Assembly (NCBI GenBank): GCA_030141605.1
Contig: JAQGDQ010000340.1
Location: 1-62,000, forward strand
Length of the DNA: 62,000 nucleotides
Direction of reading: 5' to 3'
Source of the DNA: Tubiluchus corallicola
Lineage: Eukaryota; Priapulida; Priapulimorpha; Priapulimorphida; Tubiluchidae
Position numbers and translations under genes: made by a program
Part shown: positions 12,601 to 27,354 of the stretch, piece by piece
Numbering within the stretch: position 1 is the first letter of the stretch
Layout: the number at the start of each line of letters is the position of its first letter
Notes under the pieces: model-generated
Database searches by the model: none
What the model was told of the DNA's origin: nothing
Seen by the model: only the letters and a program-made list of their open reading frames with translations

Positions 12601-13130
12601 GTTAACCAGTACACTACCGTGCAATAGCATTGTTTACAGTAGTACATTGCAAGCAATGGCATTGTTTACAGCTTAGCTCGCTTGCACGTTGAAATATTTG
12701 TTGTTTTTAACCTACATCGGTGCACAGCAACATGCAGTAGCCTGATAATCGTCTTATCCATTTCATCTCTTATGACTGACATTTTTCTCCAAGGTATTAT
12801 TTACCTGCCTTGATAACACTGAGCCAACAAGGTGAGCGCTCAGCCGTAAAAAGCGGATTACTGATCATGCCAAGTCATCCGTGACGGCTAAGAAGCCACC
12901 ATTGATACTAGCTAACAAACTAACAGAGCAATAGATAGACTACAATACAGGGGGATTCTGGTCTTAGGCTTCCTCTGGTTGAAGAGAAGCTTCTGCATTT
13001 CATGTGGAATGTACTGGTAGGTTTGGCTGTTATGGCTACCTTCTTTGAAGCATTTTAGTAAATCTGCTAATAATCGTGACACGTGCATTATCCTCATCAG
13101 CGCCTACATATTGCCTTATTGCATACCGGG
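12601..13130. other. No gene seen
   Basis: No feature I can support. Confidence 0.5.
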
Positions 13131-13445
13131 CTTGAGTTGGCAGTAACGCTGTGTAAAACTCCTAAATTTAAACTCCCACGATAACGGTTAGGCGTAGCCA
13201 TTTTGACGATAAGTCGTTTGAGACAAGTTTAGAAAATGTTGTCTAAAGTTTGATATACTTACATGTCTTTTTGTATACAGTGCCTGTGTTTGCAGTAACG
13301 CTGTAGAAAACTTGTAATTCTGTTACTGTTAGAAGCAGTAACAAAACTTGTAATGACTGTTAGATGCAGCCATTTTGACGGTAAGTCGTTTGAAACAAGT
13401 TTACATAACGTTGCGCAACGTTTGAAAAATAATAAAAAAAATCGT
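13131..13445 (+). repeat. Dispersed repeat I, two partial copies
   Basis: Two adjacent segments (about 13131-13260 and 13290-13440) share 'gcagccattttgacg', 'aagtcgtttgaaacaag' and 'aacgttgcgcaacgtttg' with the fuller copy at 17590-18045. They are tandem or duplicated partial copies. Confidence 0.7.
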
Positions 13446-14640
<1,195 letters not shown>

Positions 14641-15348
14641 ACATGTAATATGAAGTTTAACATATGTATGTATGTTGTTCATACGTATGTATGTACGTAT
14701 GTATGCGTTTTCTGTGCTTGAATACAACAACATACATGTGGTTTCTTTATACCGATGTATAATGTTTTTTAAGTCTAGTTTTTCTTTGTCTATTGTAATT
14801 TGCTTTGCTCAATGGATCAACAAATAAATCTAATATCATGAATGATCTTACTGAAATTGTTAAAAAAATTAAAAAGAAAATTAGAAGCCAAAGCATACAT
14901 TTGAGGCACTCTATTTGGTTTGCTTAACTAAGTTGCAAAAGTATTTGCTGATAAACTTCTGGAATCAGTGGCGATGTAATTTTCAGTGAATCAATGTTCA
15001 GATGGAGAATTCTACAGATAAGAAGTCCGAGAAAAACTGGCGTTATGCGCTAAAGTTTGAAAGTGAAAGTGGAAAAGGTGAAAAACTTTACTTTCACCAA
15101 ATGTCGCTGTATTAGGGTTTCTGCATGAAGCCAAGCTGCGCCCATTTAAAGCAGTCAGTTTCGGAGCAGTGTTTCTCAAACATTAATTTGACCTCCGGAT
15201 ACAAAATTTTAAACCGGGGGGAGGGGAGGATTGCGAAATGGCACTGAGGTTCTGGGGACGAAAACCAGCCAGATGAAGAATTCCAAACTGAGAATTGTTG
15301 AACAACGCTTGTTATATTATTAAATCAACACGCAGGTTACAACGGGTA
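14641..15348. other. No gene seen
   Basis: Contains short TATG/CATACG repeats near 14660-14705. No coding signal. Confidence 0.5.
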
Positions 15349-15915
15349 TTAAAGGAAAACCGGACCCAATCAAAACAACTTATTCTTTAAAATATTGAAA
15401 GAAAACATACTATTTTTTTCAAAAATGACTTACGTGAAAGAATTATTACTAAACAAATACAGTTTCACGTTCGCGTCACTAGTTCTTTGCTGTTACATGC
15501 ATTTCGCCGTTCGCTAGTTAGACGGGCACTCGCGCCTGCATTTCGGAAATGCGTTGCTGAAAAAACAGTGCTGAGTTTGTGGCGAACTACACACATTCGA
15601 AAGCCCATGCGTGAGCACAGTAAATTTGATTTTTTCTATCTTGAAACTTGCCTAGTTTTACTACAACACACTAAATCAGCAGCGCTGTACTTCAAGTTTC
15701 GCTTTAGCAAAAACGTGCAACACGCTCATGGAATGTTTTCTCTTTTAAAAATTATGTTAGTTTGTGATGTCATCAAAAGTTGGACTCGTTAACTGAGATT
15801 TTAATCTATTATTTAATTATGACAGTTTTACAGTATTATTGGTTTTAAAATGCATACACTTTATCAGACTTGAAAATGGGGTAGTATATGAAAAAATCAT
15901 CCTGTCTTCCTTCAA
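15349..15915 (+). mobile_element. Dispersed element E (copy 1)
   Basis: It starts with TTAAAGGAAAACCGGACCCA, then 'ttcaaaaatgacttacgtg', and ends near 'gaaaatggggtagtatatg'. The same unit recurs at 21170-21765 (-), 36060-36253 (-, deleted), 54540-55075 (-), 58965-59325 (+) and 60583-61150 (+). It has no lasting open frame. It is a MITE or SINE of unknown class, about 570 bp. Confidence 0.8.
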
Positions 15916-17589
15916 ACTCTCAAGATTTGCATTGGGAGGAATTCGCTAAATTATACTGAAGAAAGAGGCCCTTTTTAATTTTGAATGAACTTAATAGGCC
16001 GTTGGCAGCTTTGGCGTCCACAACAACCATAATAGTTTTTGTGATGCATGAATAACATAAAATGTGATCTGAGCTGAGAATGGATTTTTTGCTATTAAAA
16101 AATCACTCCTATAAACTGTTGCATTACTCACGGTGTAAACTTATAAGCAGATTTCTTTCGCTGTGAAGCCAGTCTCTATCTCGTTCTCGTTGTTGTTGCT
16201 GTCGTTGTATTGTTGTCGTCTTTTGCCAATTTTTATATTGTGACGTCACAACAAAGTAACTCCATCTTCTAAAATTTTATGATAAAACGAATTCTACTAC
16301 AACGCTTAATAACATTTTAATTAACCTGTATGCACGAAATGAATTACATAAAAATATAGAGTGTCCCAAACAACATATCCAGGCAGTTGGGCTATAACGT
16401 AGCATCCAAATGCTTCTCATTCCGGACTAGTTTTAGAAATAAGCACTGTAATTTTAATATAACGGCAATTCAATTTTTTTATGCAATAATGATCAAGCTA
16501 CGAGTAGGGGCCAAAGTGAAGAGGCTCCTAACTACGGGGAGAGACATGACCTGCGAATGGGGCTGGGATTTTGAGAAACCTTGATCTAGTAGCATCGTCG
16601 ATATCGTGGAGCTGCCATCGCACTGACACTAGACCTGCTGCAAAAGTTTTCAAATTCGAACTTCTTACCTTTTTCGCGATGATTTCAAAGCTCTTCCGGT
16701 AGCTGACGAACGATTGTTCCTACTTTTCTGAAAACTAAACCACAAATAACTGCGTACAGTCGAAAGTATTGAAAGCCAGTCGAGCGATGCGGGCGTTGTA
16801 TAACTGTAAAACTACAGCGGTACAATATAGTCATCCAACTAACCATTCGCTTGTAAAACAGTTTATGCTGAACAGCCTCCACGTGTTCTCAATAACAAGA
16901 ATAGTCCGGAGAATTTCCAACGACCACAACTACGCGCCGAATTCGGATACACAGCGAGTGATAGGTACAAAAACCTGCTTCGAATTTTCTCTGCCCACGT
17001 GTTCCTGCTAAATCCCCATCTAGGTCATCCAAAAACCCACTTCTACGAGTGTCTTTCACCAAAGGGAAAGTAAAACAAAGTCGCGGTAATCAATTCTTCG
17101 GCTGAAATTGGCCTTGTTGGCTAACGAGAACCTTCTCACACGTCTAGAGAAAAGTTCTGTATTGCCGCGTGGAGATTGTGTTATGATCGTCTCTATATGA
17201 AGCAGCCCGGTTAGAAATTGCCCGGATTTAGAGTCGAGGAAGCCAAAGCTTGTAGCTGAATAGATGCGCCGTGCAGCGCGTATCTAGACTTGGCTTCATC
17301 ATCTAGGAGGAGCTGGCAGTTTAGAGAAGGCGGGAGATATTCTCTCACACGAGTTTGGAATTAAGAGGTCGTAAATTGCTGATATCTTGTAGTAAAGTAA
17401 TGCCTTCGGTAGATAATTTTGGAATGTTCATTGTTTTCGGTAGTTAATTATGAACGTTTTGGTCATTCGTATTGTCCAAATTACTCAAACAAAAGAGGCT
17501 TATTAAAATACAAGGAAAAACTTTTCGTAAATAAAGCTTAAAATATTCTTTGCAAAATTCTGTATTACTTACCTGCTATTTTATTGCGC
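15916..17589. other. Unassigned, partly GC-richer sequence
   Basis: 16560-17340 is less AT-rich than its surroundings and has short open frames on both strands (for example 16769-17011 +), but I find no splice-consistent exon or family match. It could hold UTR or decayed coding sequence. Confidence 0.4.
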
Positions 17590-18045
17590 AAAGAGATTGT
17601 CTTAGCACTAACGCTATATAAAATTTTAAAATTTAAACTCTCGCGATAACCGTTAGGAGCAGCCATTTTGTAGGTCAGTCGTTTGAAGCAAGTTTAAATA
17701 ACGTTGCGCAATGTTTGAAAAATAGTCAGACACATATTCGTAACACAATTTTTGGTAACTAAGCGAAAGTTTAAGTCACTTTGTATTGTCAGTAAGATCA
17801 ATAATGTGCTTTTTGGTGAGCCGGTGGTGGACACTGGCAGAGCGATATAGTGCCAGTTTGCGCGGACACATTAAATTATTAAGAATTTTCAATTGCAATT
17901 ACATAAGTCTTTCAGGTATGCAAGCACTAAGTAGCATTGCTTTGTACGGAAAGTTTCTGGGATATACTTTAAAATTCCCCATTCTTTCCCTTAAAAAGTT
18001 TGCATCAAGGATCATTCGGGCTAACTATAGCAATATCCTACCTTG
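17590..18045 (+). repeat. Dispersed repeat I, fullest + copy
   Basis: It carries both halves of the family: 'agcagccattttg' with 'aacgttgcgcaatg', then 'gatcaataatgtg' and a 'ggtggtggacactgg' block. The reverse orientation is at 56330-56705. Partial copies lie at 13131-13445, 55225-55440, 60430-60575 and at the window end. Confidence 0.75.
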
Positions 18046-18624
18046 AACTTGTTGTTGGTTTTGTCTGGCTTCCATTGTTTCTCTGCTTTTCTCTGAGGAT
18101 GGGTCTGATCTGGTCAAATGACCAACAAGTTACACTATAAATCATCCAACTTCTTGTTTAATTCTTTAATTAGATCAATAAGGATGGATGTACTAATCCC
18201 GAGTCTCGAGTTCAAATCCCGACTAGTCCACAATTTTTCAGTGTCTCCTTTCTTTAACTGATTATCCGTAATGGATAATAATTGATAAAACAAACGGCAA
18301 TATAAAAATTCTAGCAATCACAGTCATAATTAACATTGCTATATTGTACACCTATTACATATACCGCTACTATTACTGACCATGTTGAAGCTGAAGTGGT
18401 TAACATGGCGCCGAATTTGACGTCTTATTATTAAACTTCGTCAACATAATCTAGAAATCTAATATGTGCATCATCATTTAAAAACAGACCAATCTCCCAG
18501 TGTCACTAGTCAGGGGTGTTGAAATGTTGCTAACACTTTTGTGTTGCTAGCAGAGCCAATCAAAGGTTGTAAAACCGCAACCTACTTGTTATGCATTGAT
18601 ATCATAGATTTGAACGCCGCGCAT
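18046..18624. other. No gene; B-box-like fragment
   Basis: GAGTTCAAATCCC near 18208 resembles a Pol III B box, but no A box or fold is convincing. Otherwise empty. Confidence 0.4.
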
Positions 18625-18638
18625 GCGTATAGAGAGAA

Positions 18639-18690
<52 letters not shown>

Positions 18691-18835
18691 GCTTTGTGAG
18701 CATGTCATTGGATATGTGTTTACATTTGTGCTTGTTTTTCGCCAGGACAAAGGTTAAAGTTCATGATCATCGTCAATGTCGGGTGACCTTTGACACAACC
18801 ACTACAGCACACCCACGTTAGAGAGAGAGAGAGGT
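18625..18835 (+). repeat. Dispersed repeat K with (GA)n, copy 1
   Basis: A (GA)n tract is followed by 'gtgctttgtgagcatgtcat' and 'ggacaaaggttaaag'. The whole arrangement, (GA)n included, recurs inverted at 23155-23340. The microsatellite therefore travels with, or arose from, the element. Confidence 0.85.
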
Positions 18836-19478
18836 GGGAGAGATGGTTTTTCGTTTGTTTTTGTCATACAATCGAATCAGGCCCCGGATAAGACCTCAAA
18901 ACGCCCTAAAGCACTGAAAAGATTATCGTACACACACATATATGTGTGTAATTCAGAATACTAAACTGTTAAATGAAATTCTACCTTTCGAAATGGAAAA
19001 AATTGCAGCAAAGATTTATTTACAGTAGGGCATCAGCCTTACAAGGCGTTTTAAGTTAAAAATGATATTTTATATATATATAATCAATAAATGCCATCAT
19101 ATGGGCTGTGAACAGCTCAGGCAGCTCAGTAGCCAGAAGCTCAATGTCCATCCATACCGTGATGATGTAAACAAACAGAAAAACCACCACACATATTCCG
19201 GTGTTTTTTACTTTTGAGCAGTCATTCGATTTGAAAAAAACTGTGTGGTCTCCGCTTTCTCCGAGGCCCTAAGCACGTGCTTATATTCCGTAACGGTTAA
19301 TCCGAGGCAGAATCTTATGCAGTTTTTGTATTACAACATGGCGCCCATAGATTGATAATCTTCGGTCTTCCGTTGTGCAACATACCATTAAAAGACCTGC
19401 TAAACGACATCCAGGCAAAACCAAAAACAACTTGGATATTAAGAATTAATAAAGATTTACAACAGCCGAGACCAAACT
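18836..19478. other. No gene seen
   Basis: No supportable feature apart from short (TA) and (CA) runs. Confidence 0.45.
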
Positions 19479-19905
19479 TAGAGAAACCGGACGACTGATT
19501 AAACTCAATCTAATTTTAGTTTACTCTCCAAAATATATATTTTCTTGCTTATAAAAGTTAGAATTATTTCTAATATGCGAATAATTGCCTCGGAACGTGA
19601 ATTAACGGCAACCGAATCCAGCTATCGCTTACGTCACAAACTAACTACAGTTTGTGCAATGGCAAGCATCTCTCCTTGCACGTTAAGCACGTTTGCTTAA
19701 GCTACGATTGCTATAAGATGCTGATGTGAGGTCACGAAAATGAGCTGTACAAGACACTGATGCTACAGACGAAACTGCAGTTCATGGTCATGCTTATTAC
19801 GGTGCAGCACCAATTTGTCGGCAGAGCGAAGTTGACAAAAAAGCACCATTGCCAATCTTAGTGGATTCGCTGAGGCGCGGCGTAGGTTTGAAAGTTTGTC
19901 ATAAT
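19479..19905 (+). mobile_element. Dispersed element F, continuous copy
   Basis: Continuous version of the element split at 7317-9110, with 'aaaccggacgactgattaaa' at the start and 'ggattcgctgagg' near the end. The start resembles that of element E (AACCGGAC), so E and F may share a terminal sequence. It has no coding capacity. Confidence 0.75.
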
Positions 19906-20189
19906 TACGTTAGAGAAACTAAACGTTTTGACTTAAGCTAAATTCATTAGACCTGAAGTTGTTGATGTTGTATTACTATTATTTGTTCGTTTGCTAGATT
20001 GTAACTGGTTATTTTAATTAATTAATGCGCTGGTCTAATTGTTACGTAGATACAAGCAATTTTATTTTCATAATTGTACTTGCATAATCTTTGCAAACAG
20101 AGGATCTTTTGTTTCAAATGTTCAAAGTTGTAAAATAAATATGTTTAAAGTAGCTGACCATTTCAATCGTTTTATTTCGGCAATCGTCT

Positions 20190-20433
<244 letters not shown>

Positions 20434-21169
20434 TTGATAATTTTCGTAATAAAATATATTCTTTAACAATCTTAATCATTCTGCTTTTACCAATGGTCTC
20501 TTTCATCCCCGAAGGTTTAATTATCTCAAAATAACCTCAAATCCTAAACAAATTAATTAAGTTATAAAAATTATGATTACAGAATTTTCAATGGCAGAAT
20601 GAACCCTATCTGTATATAAACTATCGACGATTATCAATGGTTCTTTCTTGTAGTTTCTCTTCTGCTTGTGATAACGAGGAAGCTGCAGGACCCGAGGCTT
20701 GGAATAGATTGATCCATAATTTACGTAGATTTAGTGATCTGGGTAATGAATGTAACACCTAGTGGCAGAATTCGATTAGGAATGACGTCTTGGTTAAATC
20801 TCCCGTGGTTTTCATGCGTATATTGTACTCGTGGTTGAGTGCAGTGATGACGACTACGACGATAACGATTATGATGATGATTTTGATGTTGTTGCTGCAA
20901 CTGATGATGATGGTGATGATGATAATGATGTTTTTGCTGACGGTGGTGACAATGATGACGATGTTCATAATTTGATAGTGTAATTTCTGTCTTTTTCTTT
21001 TTTCTCCGAGATATTATTTTTGTTGTGTAATGTATTGTAAATATGTATCTAATTATATATGTAAATATTACTAATGTATTGTGTGTCTGTATTGCGTTAA
21101 TGTACATTTATGTAGGAATAAATAATGAATAATAATAATAATAGACTAATGAGGGATATTTTCAATTCA
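20434..21169. other. No gene; imperfect GAT/ATG-rich tract
   Basis: 20850-20960 is an imperfect trinucleotide tract. On the minus strand it gives a His-rich frame of about 128 codons, but the bias comes from the simple repeat and there is no start context or homology. Confidence 0.5.
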
Positions 21170-21765
21170 AGGAAGAGAGGATGATTTTTCATATACTACC
21201 CATTTTCAAATAAGGTAAAAGTATTCATTAATACGGCTTCAGCGTTTCAGATAATTAAATAATAGATTAAAATCTTAATTAACGGCGGGTGAGCCCAACC
21301 ATCGATGACATCACAAACGAACATAATTTTCAACATCATGTGTATTCCATGAGCGTGTTGCACGTATATAAGAAAGAGAAAGAGAAGTACACTGCTACTG
21401 TAAGATATTCTGTGTTTTGTACTAAATCTAGGGCAAGTTTTAAGATAAAAATTCACGCGTGTAGATATGTGCTCACGCATGAGCTGTCGAACGTCACACA
21501 AACGAGCACCTCTGAACTGAGCAGTACAGCACCTGTTTTTTGTGCAAACGTTTCCGAAATGCAGGCGCTAGTGCTCGTCTAACTAGCAAATGACGAAATG
21601 CATGTAACAGCGAAGAACTAGAGGCGTCACAGCGAAATTGCCTTTGTGTGGTAATAATTCTTTCACGTAAGACATATTTGAAAAAAATATTATGTTTACC
21701 TCCAATATATTAAAGATTGTATTGTTTTGACCTACAGTTTAAGTTTGGGTCCGGTTTTGCTTTAA
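21170..21765 (-). mobile_element. Dispersed element E (copy 2)
   Basis: Reverse orientation, ending in CCGGTTTTGCTTTAAG at about 21751-21766 (the E start). Contains the conserved 'gatgacatcacaaacgaac' block. Confidence 0.8.
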
Positions 21766-21967
21766 GTTTTGTGATTTCTAAAACAAGACCTGTCCAAATT
21801 TCTGTTACCAGTACCCTGGGCACGACGTGTTAACACTTTACAGCAGAATTGTACACAGAAGCGAGCCAATCGTGTTCATTCCCTGCTGCAAATATGAAGC
21901 CAATTTGACAGCTTAGTGGTTTCATCTGGTCCTCTGGCAAGTGTAAACGAACAATAGTGAGTCGTGA

Positions 21968-22204
21968 AAACGTCTGAAGGTTAAAATAATTAAATTAAAT
22001 AAAAACGAAGCCCTACTACAGCCCGAAACTGAAGCCAACAGAGGAGTGGAACTGTACCTGGTTGGCTTCTCGGTTACTAATGACGCTATAGCTGACAACG
22101 AACCTGATGTTGAAGATGGTTTTTGTCGTCAACCAGCGACAGAAGCTGATTTAAATGATTGGGGAAGCAAAATGCTCAGAGACGTCTTCACGTTAAAAGA
22201 ATGA
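21968..22204 (+). CDS. Exon-like open segment, unrecognised
   Basis: A 78-codon stretch without a stop ends at TGA 22202-22204. From about 22004 its composition looks protein-like: it includes ELYLVGFSVTNDAIADNEPD and DLNDWGSKMLRDVFTLKE, acidic with W, C and balanced residues. It has no upstream ATG, so if real it is a 3' terminal exon with an acceptor between 21975 and 22010. I found no partner exon and no family. It could be a decayed transposon gene or chance. Confidence 0.3.
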   Translation, partial: KRLKVKIIKLNKNEALLQPETEANRGVELYLVGFSVTNDAIADNEPDVEDGFCRQPATEADLNDWGSKMLRDVFTLKE

Positions 22205-23154
22205 TCCTGTTCTAGTATTTTATGGGTCACGAGCCGCCATACATACGTACTCCATTAGCCCTAGATAAATAGCATACACTTAGGCTAGACTTCTGGACCA
22301 TAGCCAGGTTGTAAATCGTTTTGTTGGTAGATGGAGCCAGTAGTCTTTCTACTAAATGCGTGTAAAACCAGATTCGATACTATTTTACTAAAACTAGTCT
22401 AGAATGCGAAGCATTGGTTCACTGACTTGTGCAGTACGCACGTACGTTTTGCTTGCACGTAATTGTAAAATGTGAAAACTTTAGTAACATGACGCTCTCC
22501 GTCGGTTCCTTTAAGTCATTCGACAATTTTCCTGCTATAGCACTTTATCGTGACGCCACTCTATTAAAAAATGACCCCCACATTATTCACCCCACAACTC
22601 ACTACAGTGCCACAAAACAACAGCAACTACAAAAACATTTGACCCGATGTTGAAAGTGCGTAAAACGAATGCTACGAACTCCAACCGCTGATGATCAATA
22701 ACGCACAAACATTCTGCACAGTCTTTGCTTACTGTTCCCGAAATAATAGTAACAAGTTAACTATACTATTAAGTGTTAACAGATTATGGATACGCGTTTA
22801 CAGTTTTCATAGATCCACATTTTTGTAAAAATTTAGTACGGATTGTTTGCCTCACGAGTTTTACATTAAATGAACAAGGAATGAACGAGCAACAACATGG
22901 CGAAATGAACGGCTCTATGGAGTTACTCACAAACGAGTAATCCAATAATTATTGAATTGTAGAAATCCCAGAATCTTTAATGTTAATAGTTTTCTAAATT
23001 ATTTTTGTGACATATCATAGGACAAAGGTTAAAGGTCATCAAAGGTTAAAGGATATTAATTAACCTTTGACCCAACAGCTATAACACTCGTACTAGGCAA
23101 TATAAGCCATAATACTTGAGACAAATGGGTAAGTCGAAAAAGGACTGTTCATTT
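22205..23154. other. No gene seen
   Basis: Contains 'ggacaaaggttaaaggtcat' near 23020, related to repeat K. No coding signal. Confidence 0.45.
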
Positions 23155-23732
<578 letters not shown>

Positions 23733-24217
23733 TTTTCAATGCACTGTACTGTATCAAACATCACATCACACAAAAGCTCAAAAACAAAAGAAACCAACGA
23801 TTCCTCCTTCAAACCACATTTTATAGTTCACAATACGAGCAATGCACCCGAGAGGTTTCCTCTCCTGCAAATAATAACATTATTTCTGCAATATTTAATT
23901 ATTATTTGACAAAGCGAACTGGCCACAGGCAATGCAGATAATGATGGATCATTAAGCTAACATAGCCTAGCTACTACATAAGATGTACGAGATGATAACG
24001 CGCCGCTTACAATACCCATGCGAGTTAAAACGCTCTTTTCAATAGGGAAGATTAGGCTTACTTAGACGACATAGAAAATACGTGTCTTCATAATTTATCA
24101 CGAATTTGTCACGTTCTATGGGGAACCGTATGCGTGCCGCAGAAAGGGGCGTATTTACTAATAGGCTAACTAGGGTACCAAATTTTTGAGGCCCAGTGTC
24201 AAAAAATTTTCATTCTG
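23733..24217. other. No gene seen
   Basis: No supportable feature. Confidence 0.5.
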
Positions 24218-24470
24218 CTCGAAAAATGAGTATTCTTTTATTTTCATATAAAACCCGTATGTACAGCACACCACAAGTAGTTACTCATACATGCTTCTAT
24301 ATAAGCGCCGCACAACAAAGTACAATTATTACACACATAAAACGTAACAAAAAATCACCAGCAATTGCCCAACCTGCTTAGACATAAGGATTTATATTTG
24401 ACCTTATTTCAAAGAATGATATATTAACAACGATTATAAAGATCGAACCTATACAATATTGCTTTATGCA
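24218..24470 (+). repeat. Dispersed repeat J (copy 1)
   Basis: Matches 48779-49030 with few differences ('tgtacagcacaccacaag', 'cccaacctgcttagacataa'). No terminal repeats were seen. Confidence 0.85.
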
Positions 24471-24572
24471 ATGTTATATGATTTATGCTATACAATGGAG
24501 CTTTATTCACACTGATGAGATGTTTGAACTCTCTACGATGTGTCTTATTCTAAACTACATGGAAAGGCGTGA

Positions 24573-24776
24573 CTAGCCACCAGTGTCCAGACGTTGTGGA
24601 TTGTGGACGTATCCTGAGTCAACCACAAAGACTTGTGAGCCATTCCTTAGTTCATGTTTGATTGGTGCTGCAGCATCGTTGATTGTTATGGCCATAGACT
24701 TGAAGTCGTTGATGTGTTGCTGTGACTGACTGGAGTGAGCTACGTCCGCGGACTCCTCTCCTATGTCCTTGTCCTC
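24573..24776 (-). CDS. Exon-like open segment, unrecognised
   Basis: Minus-strand frame of 67 codons ending at TAG (24573-24575), with a pyrimidine-rich 'acccttcccctgag' acceptor-like site at its upstream edge. The encoded sequence looks like real protein: HINDFKSMAITINDAAAPIK, then SQVFVVDSGYVHNPQR. If real it is a terminal exon of a minus-strand gene. I recognise no family. The nearby candidate at 25128-25315 does not join it in phase. Confidence 0.35.
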   Translation of the reverse strand, partial: EDKDIGEESADVAHSSQSQQHINDFKSMAITINDAAAPIKHELRNGSQVFVVDSGYVHNPQRLDTGG

Positions 24777-25127
24777 TCAGGGGAAGGGTTAACTGATAAA
24801 TAGACATTTTGTTTTCTTTTCACTTTGTCATTTTTGTTATTATTATCTGCCTTTATGTGAAACTGTTATTGATAATTTAACCTGTTCTAATTTATCTAAA
24901 CAGAGTAAAAAGTAAATAAAAATAGTAAAAATAATCATAATCTTTTCCTCCATTTCATATGAGATTTTATTGTTGGAATGTTTGGAATCTCTGTATGTCA
25001 TGGTCAATATGGAAAACCATAATGCCTAAGTAAACCCCCGTAAAACGTAACATCAAGCCTTAGAGCCGCTGGTTTTTCAAGTGAGCCCTTCGACATTGCA
25101 ACCTCTCTAAAGACATATTAATTATAC

Positions 25128-25315
25128 CTGTGTCGTTGAATTTTTGGTTCATATGCCTTGTTGCCCTCTGGAAAATTGTAGGACAACAACCGCCCACGTA
25201 TGTTGCACAACCCTTTTATTGTGAATAAAAGATGAGGCGACAGGTTAGTCAGATTTGTGGATGAGTTGGGAGGTAAAGAGTTGCACCCCCACCATAAAAA
25301 TCTACTAGCTCCCAA
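25128..25315 (-). CDS. Candidate exon, unrecognised
   Basis: Minus-strand open frame that includes SRFLWWGCNS and YNFPEGNKAYEPKIQRH and ends at a donor-like CACAG|GTATAA (junction at 25128/25127). It has an internal ATG but no known domain. It may be an exon of the same unknown minus-strand gene as 24573-24776, but the phases (2 out, 0 or 1 in) disagree. Confidence 0.2.
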
Positions 25316-25435
25316 CAGAAGACTTACCCCAACAAAATTATGATAGTACTTTAACTATCCACGTCAGACAGCTTTGACATTAATAGAAGAAAAATTTTAT
25401 ATCCAGCCAGAATTATTCAGTCAGTCGACCAGTCA

Positions 25436-25620
25436 ACAATCCGTCAGTCAGTCAGTCAGTCAGTCAGTCAGTCAGTCAGTCAATTAGTTAGTCAGTTAGT
25501 CATTCAGTCAATTAGCTAGTTATTTAATCAGCCATTTATTCAATCAGTTAGCTAATTAGTTAGTTGACCGTCAGTCACGCAGCCAGTAAGTCATTTGTTC
25601 AGTCAATTAATCAAAAATTC
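25436..25620. repeat. (TCAG)n with decayed flanks
   Basis: A perfect GTCA tract near 25445-25480 grades into TTAG/TCAA/CAGT variants over about 180 bp. Confidence 0.9.
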
Positions 25621-26812
25621 AATCTGAAACAAACATTATTGGATGATGCTGTTTGCAAGAAACTATTTCTAGTTAGTTCTACATACCATAAAAACTGAGT
25701 TGGGCGGTGACATTTCAGTTCTGATCGTTGGTTTTGTTTTCTGGTGGGTCATGGTACAAGACGTGCTGTTTTTTGTGACAAACTTTAGCACAGTAACACA
25801 GTAATGCTACCAATGTTAGCCCTAATGAGAGAAAAATAAAATAGGTTGACAGTTTGACCTGTTTTAAATGATCACTGCAACCTTAGAGCTATACAAAGAC
25901 TCTGTTCTTTCTTGTGTTCATAATTAGCAGGCCACCAGTTTGTCGAAAGTATCCGTGCAGTTTAGTTTGCATAAATGGTTACCTTCAAGGGCGTTATATT
26001 CTGTTCTTAAAATGATGCTTTTTTGTTATGCAAAATCCTCGTTGACAGCATCTTTTCTTTTGGTAAGAATCTTTCCAGTATATTTGTATAGTCATGAGAT
26101 TTGTGAAGCTTTTATGTTACGACAGCTAAACTATTATATAATGTTCTTTTGTTTTAAAATAGTAAGCGAGTACCACTCAAAATGCTTAGTTGCGCACCTC
26201 ATACAGTTACTTCTAGCGTTTTTATATGTGCATCTCTAGTCGCTATAGAGTGAAAACTTTAATTTGTGTTCGTGTTATACAATACCTAGTATATTCTACT
26301 ACGATGTTGTGTTTTCCTACTGGATTTTAAACAGCTTGCTTTTGTGGACGGAAAAAGATCCTAAACACAACTCACTGAAACAATCAAATAACCAAAATAT
26401 TTAAGATTTGGTCAAGATATTATTTGGTCAAGATATCCGAGTTTATTTGAATATACCCATAAAAACTAGTTCAATTAAAGACAAATTTACTAGAAGTATT
26501 TCGTCCAAGAGGCTCTGTAAACTGATTTGGTAACTTTTTACCAGTTTTAGTGTGTCCTTCAAAAACTTCAACATTATTTCACAATTTAATGATGGCTTTT
26601 TAAAACAAAAATATATTACCCAGCCAGTCGTGAACCGAAAATTCTGTAATTTTTTTATAAGTGTTACAGACTATACTCACTTTAAAGCCTGTCCCTAGAA
26701 TAAATAAAATGAGCATAATTGATTATTCAGATCAAAACTTTGTTGAAGTCAAAAATTGTTGAACACTTTCAAAGCATCTTCCTGCAACTGTTTACTCGTT
26801 GCTAAAGCTGAT
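25621..26812. other. No gene seen
   Basis: An open frame at 25940-26239 (+) is hydrophobic but has no start context, splice sites or family resemblance. Otherwise empty. Confidence 0.45.
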
Positions 26813-27317
26813 AATAATAATAATGATGATGATGATGATAATGATAATGATAATGATAATGATAATGATAATGATAATGATAATGATAATGATAATGATA
26901 ATGATAATGATAATGATAATGATAATGATAATGATAATGATAATGATAATGATAATGATAATGATAATGAGAATGATAATGATAATGATAATGATAATGA
27001 TAATGATAATGATAATGATAATGATAATGATAATGATAATGATAATGATATTGATAATGATAATGATAATGATAATGATAATGATAATGATAATGATAAT
27101 GATAATGATAATGATAATGATAATGATAATGATAATGATATTGATAATGATAATGATAATGATAATGATAATGATAATGATAATGATAATGATAATGATA
27201 ATGATAATGATAATGATAATGATAATGATAATGATAATGATAATGATAATGATAATGATAATGATAATGATAATGATAATGATAATGATAATGATAATGA
27301 TAATGATAATGATAATG

Positions 27318-27350
<33 letters not shown>
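26813..27350. repeat. (GATAAT)n hexamer array, about 530 bp
   Basis: Nearly perfect GATAAT repeats with only three isolated substitutions: one GAGAAT near 26970 and two GATATT near 27050 and 27140. The two GATATT units are 90 bp apart, which suggests a 90-bp block duplication. Several frames are open (Asp-Asn, Met-Ile, Ser-Leu, His-Tyr, Ile) purely from the repeat. Confidence 0.98.

Positions 27351-27354
<4 letters not shown>

Noticed and set aside
15487-15792. 101-codon + strand ORF
   Set aside because: It lies within repeat element E, and the frame is not kept in the other copies.
20721-21107. His-rich 128-codon minus-strand ORF
   Set aside because: Its His/Gln runs reflect an imperfect trinucleotide tract, with no conserved features.
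24573-25315. A single minus-strand gene joining the two candidate exons
   Set aside because: The exit phase (2) of the upstream segment does not match the entry phases available downstream.
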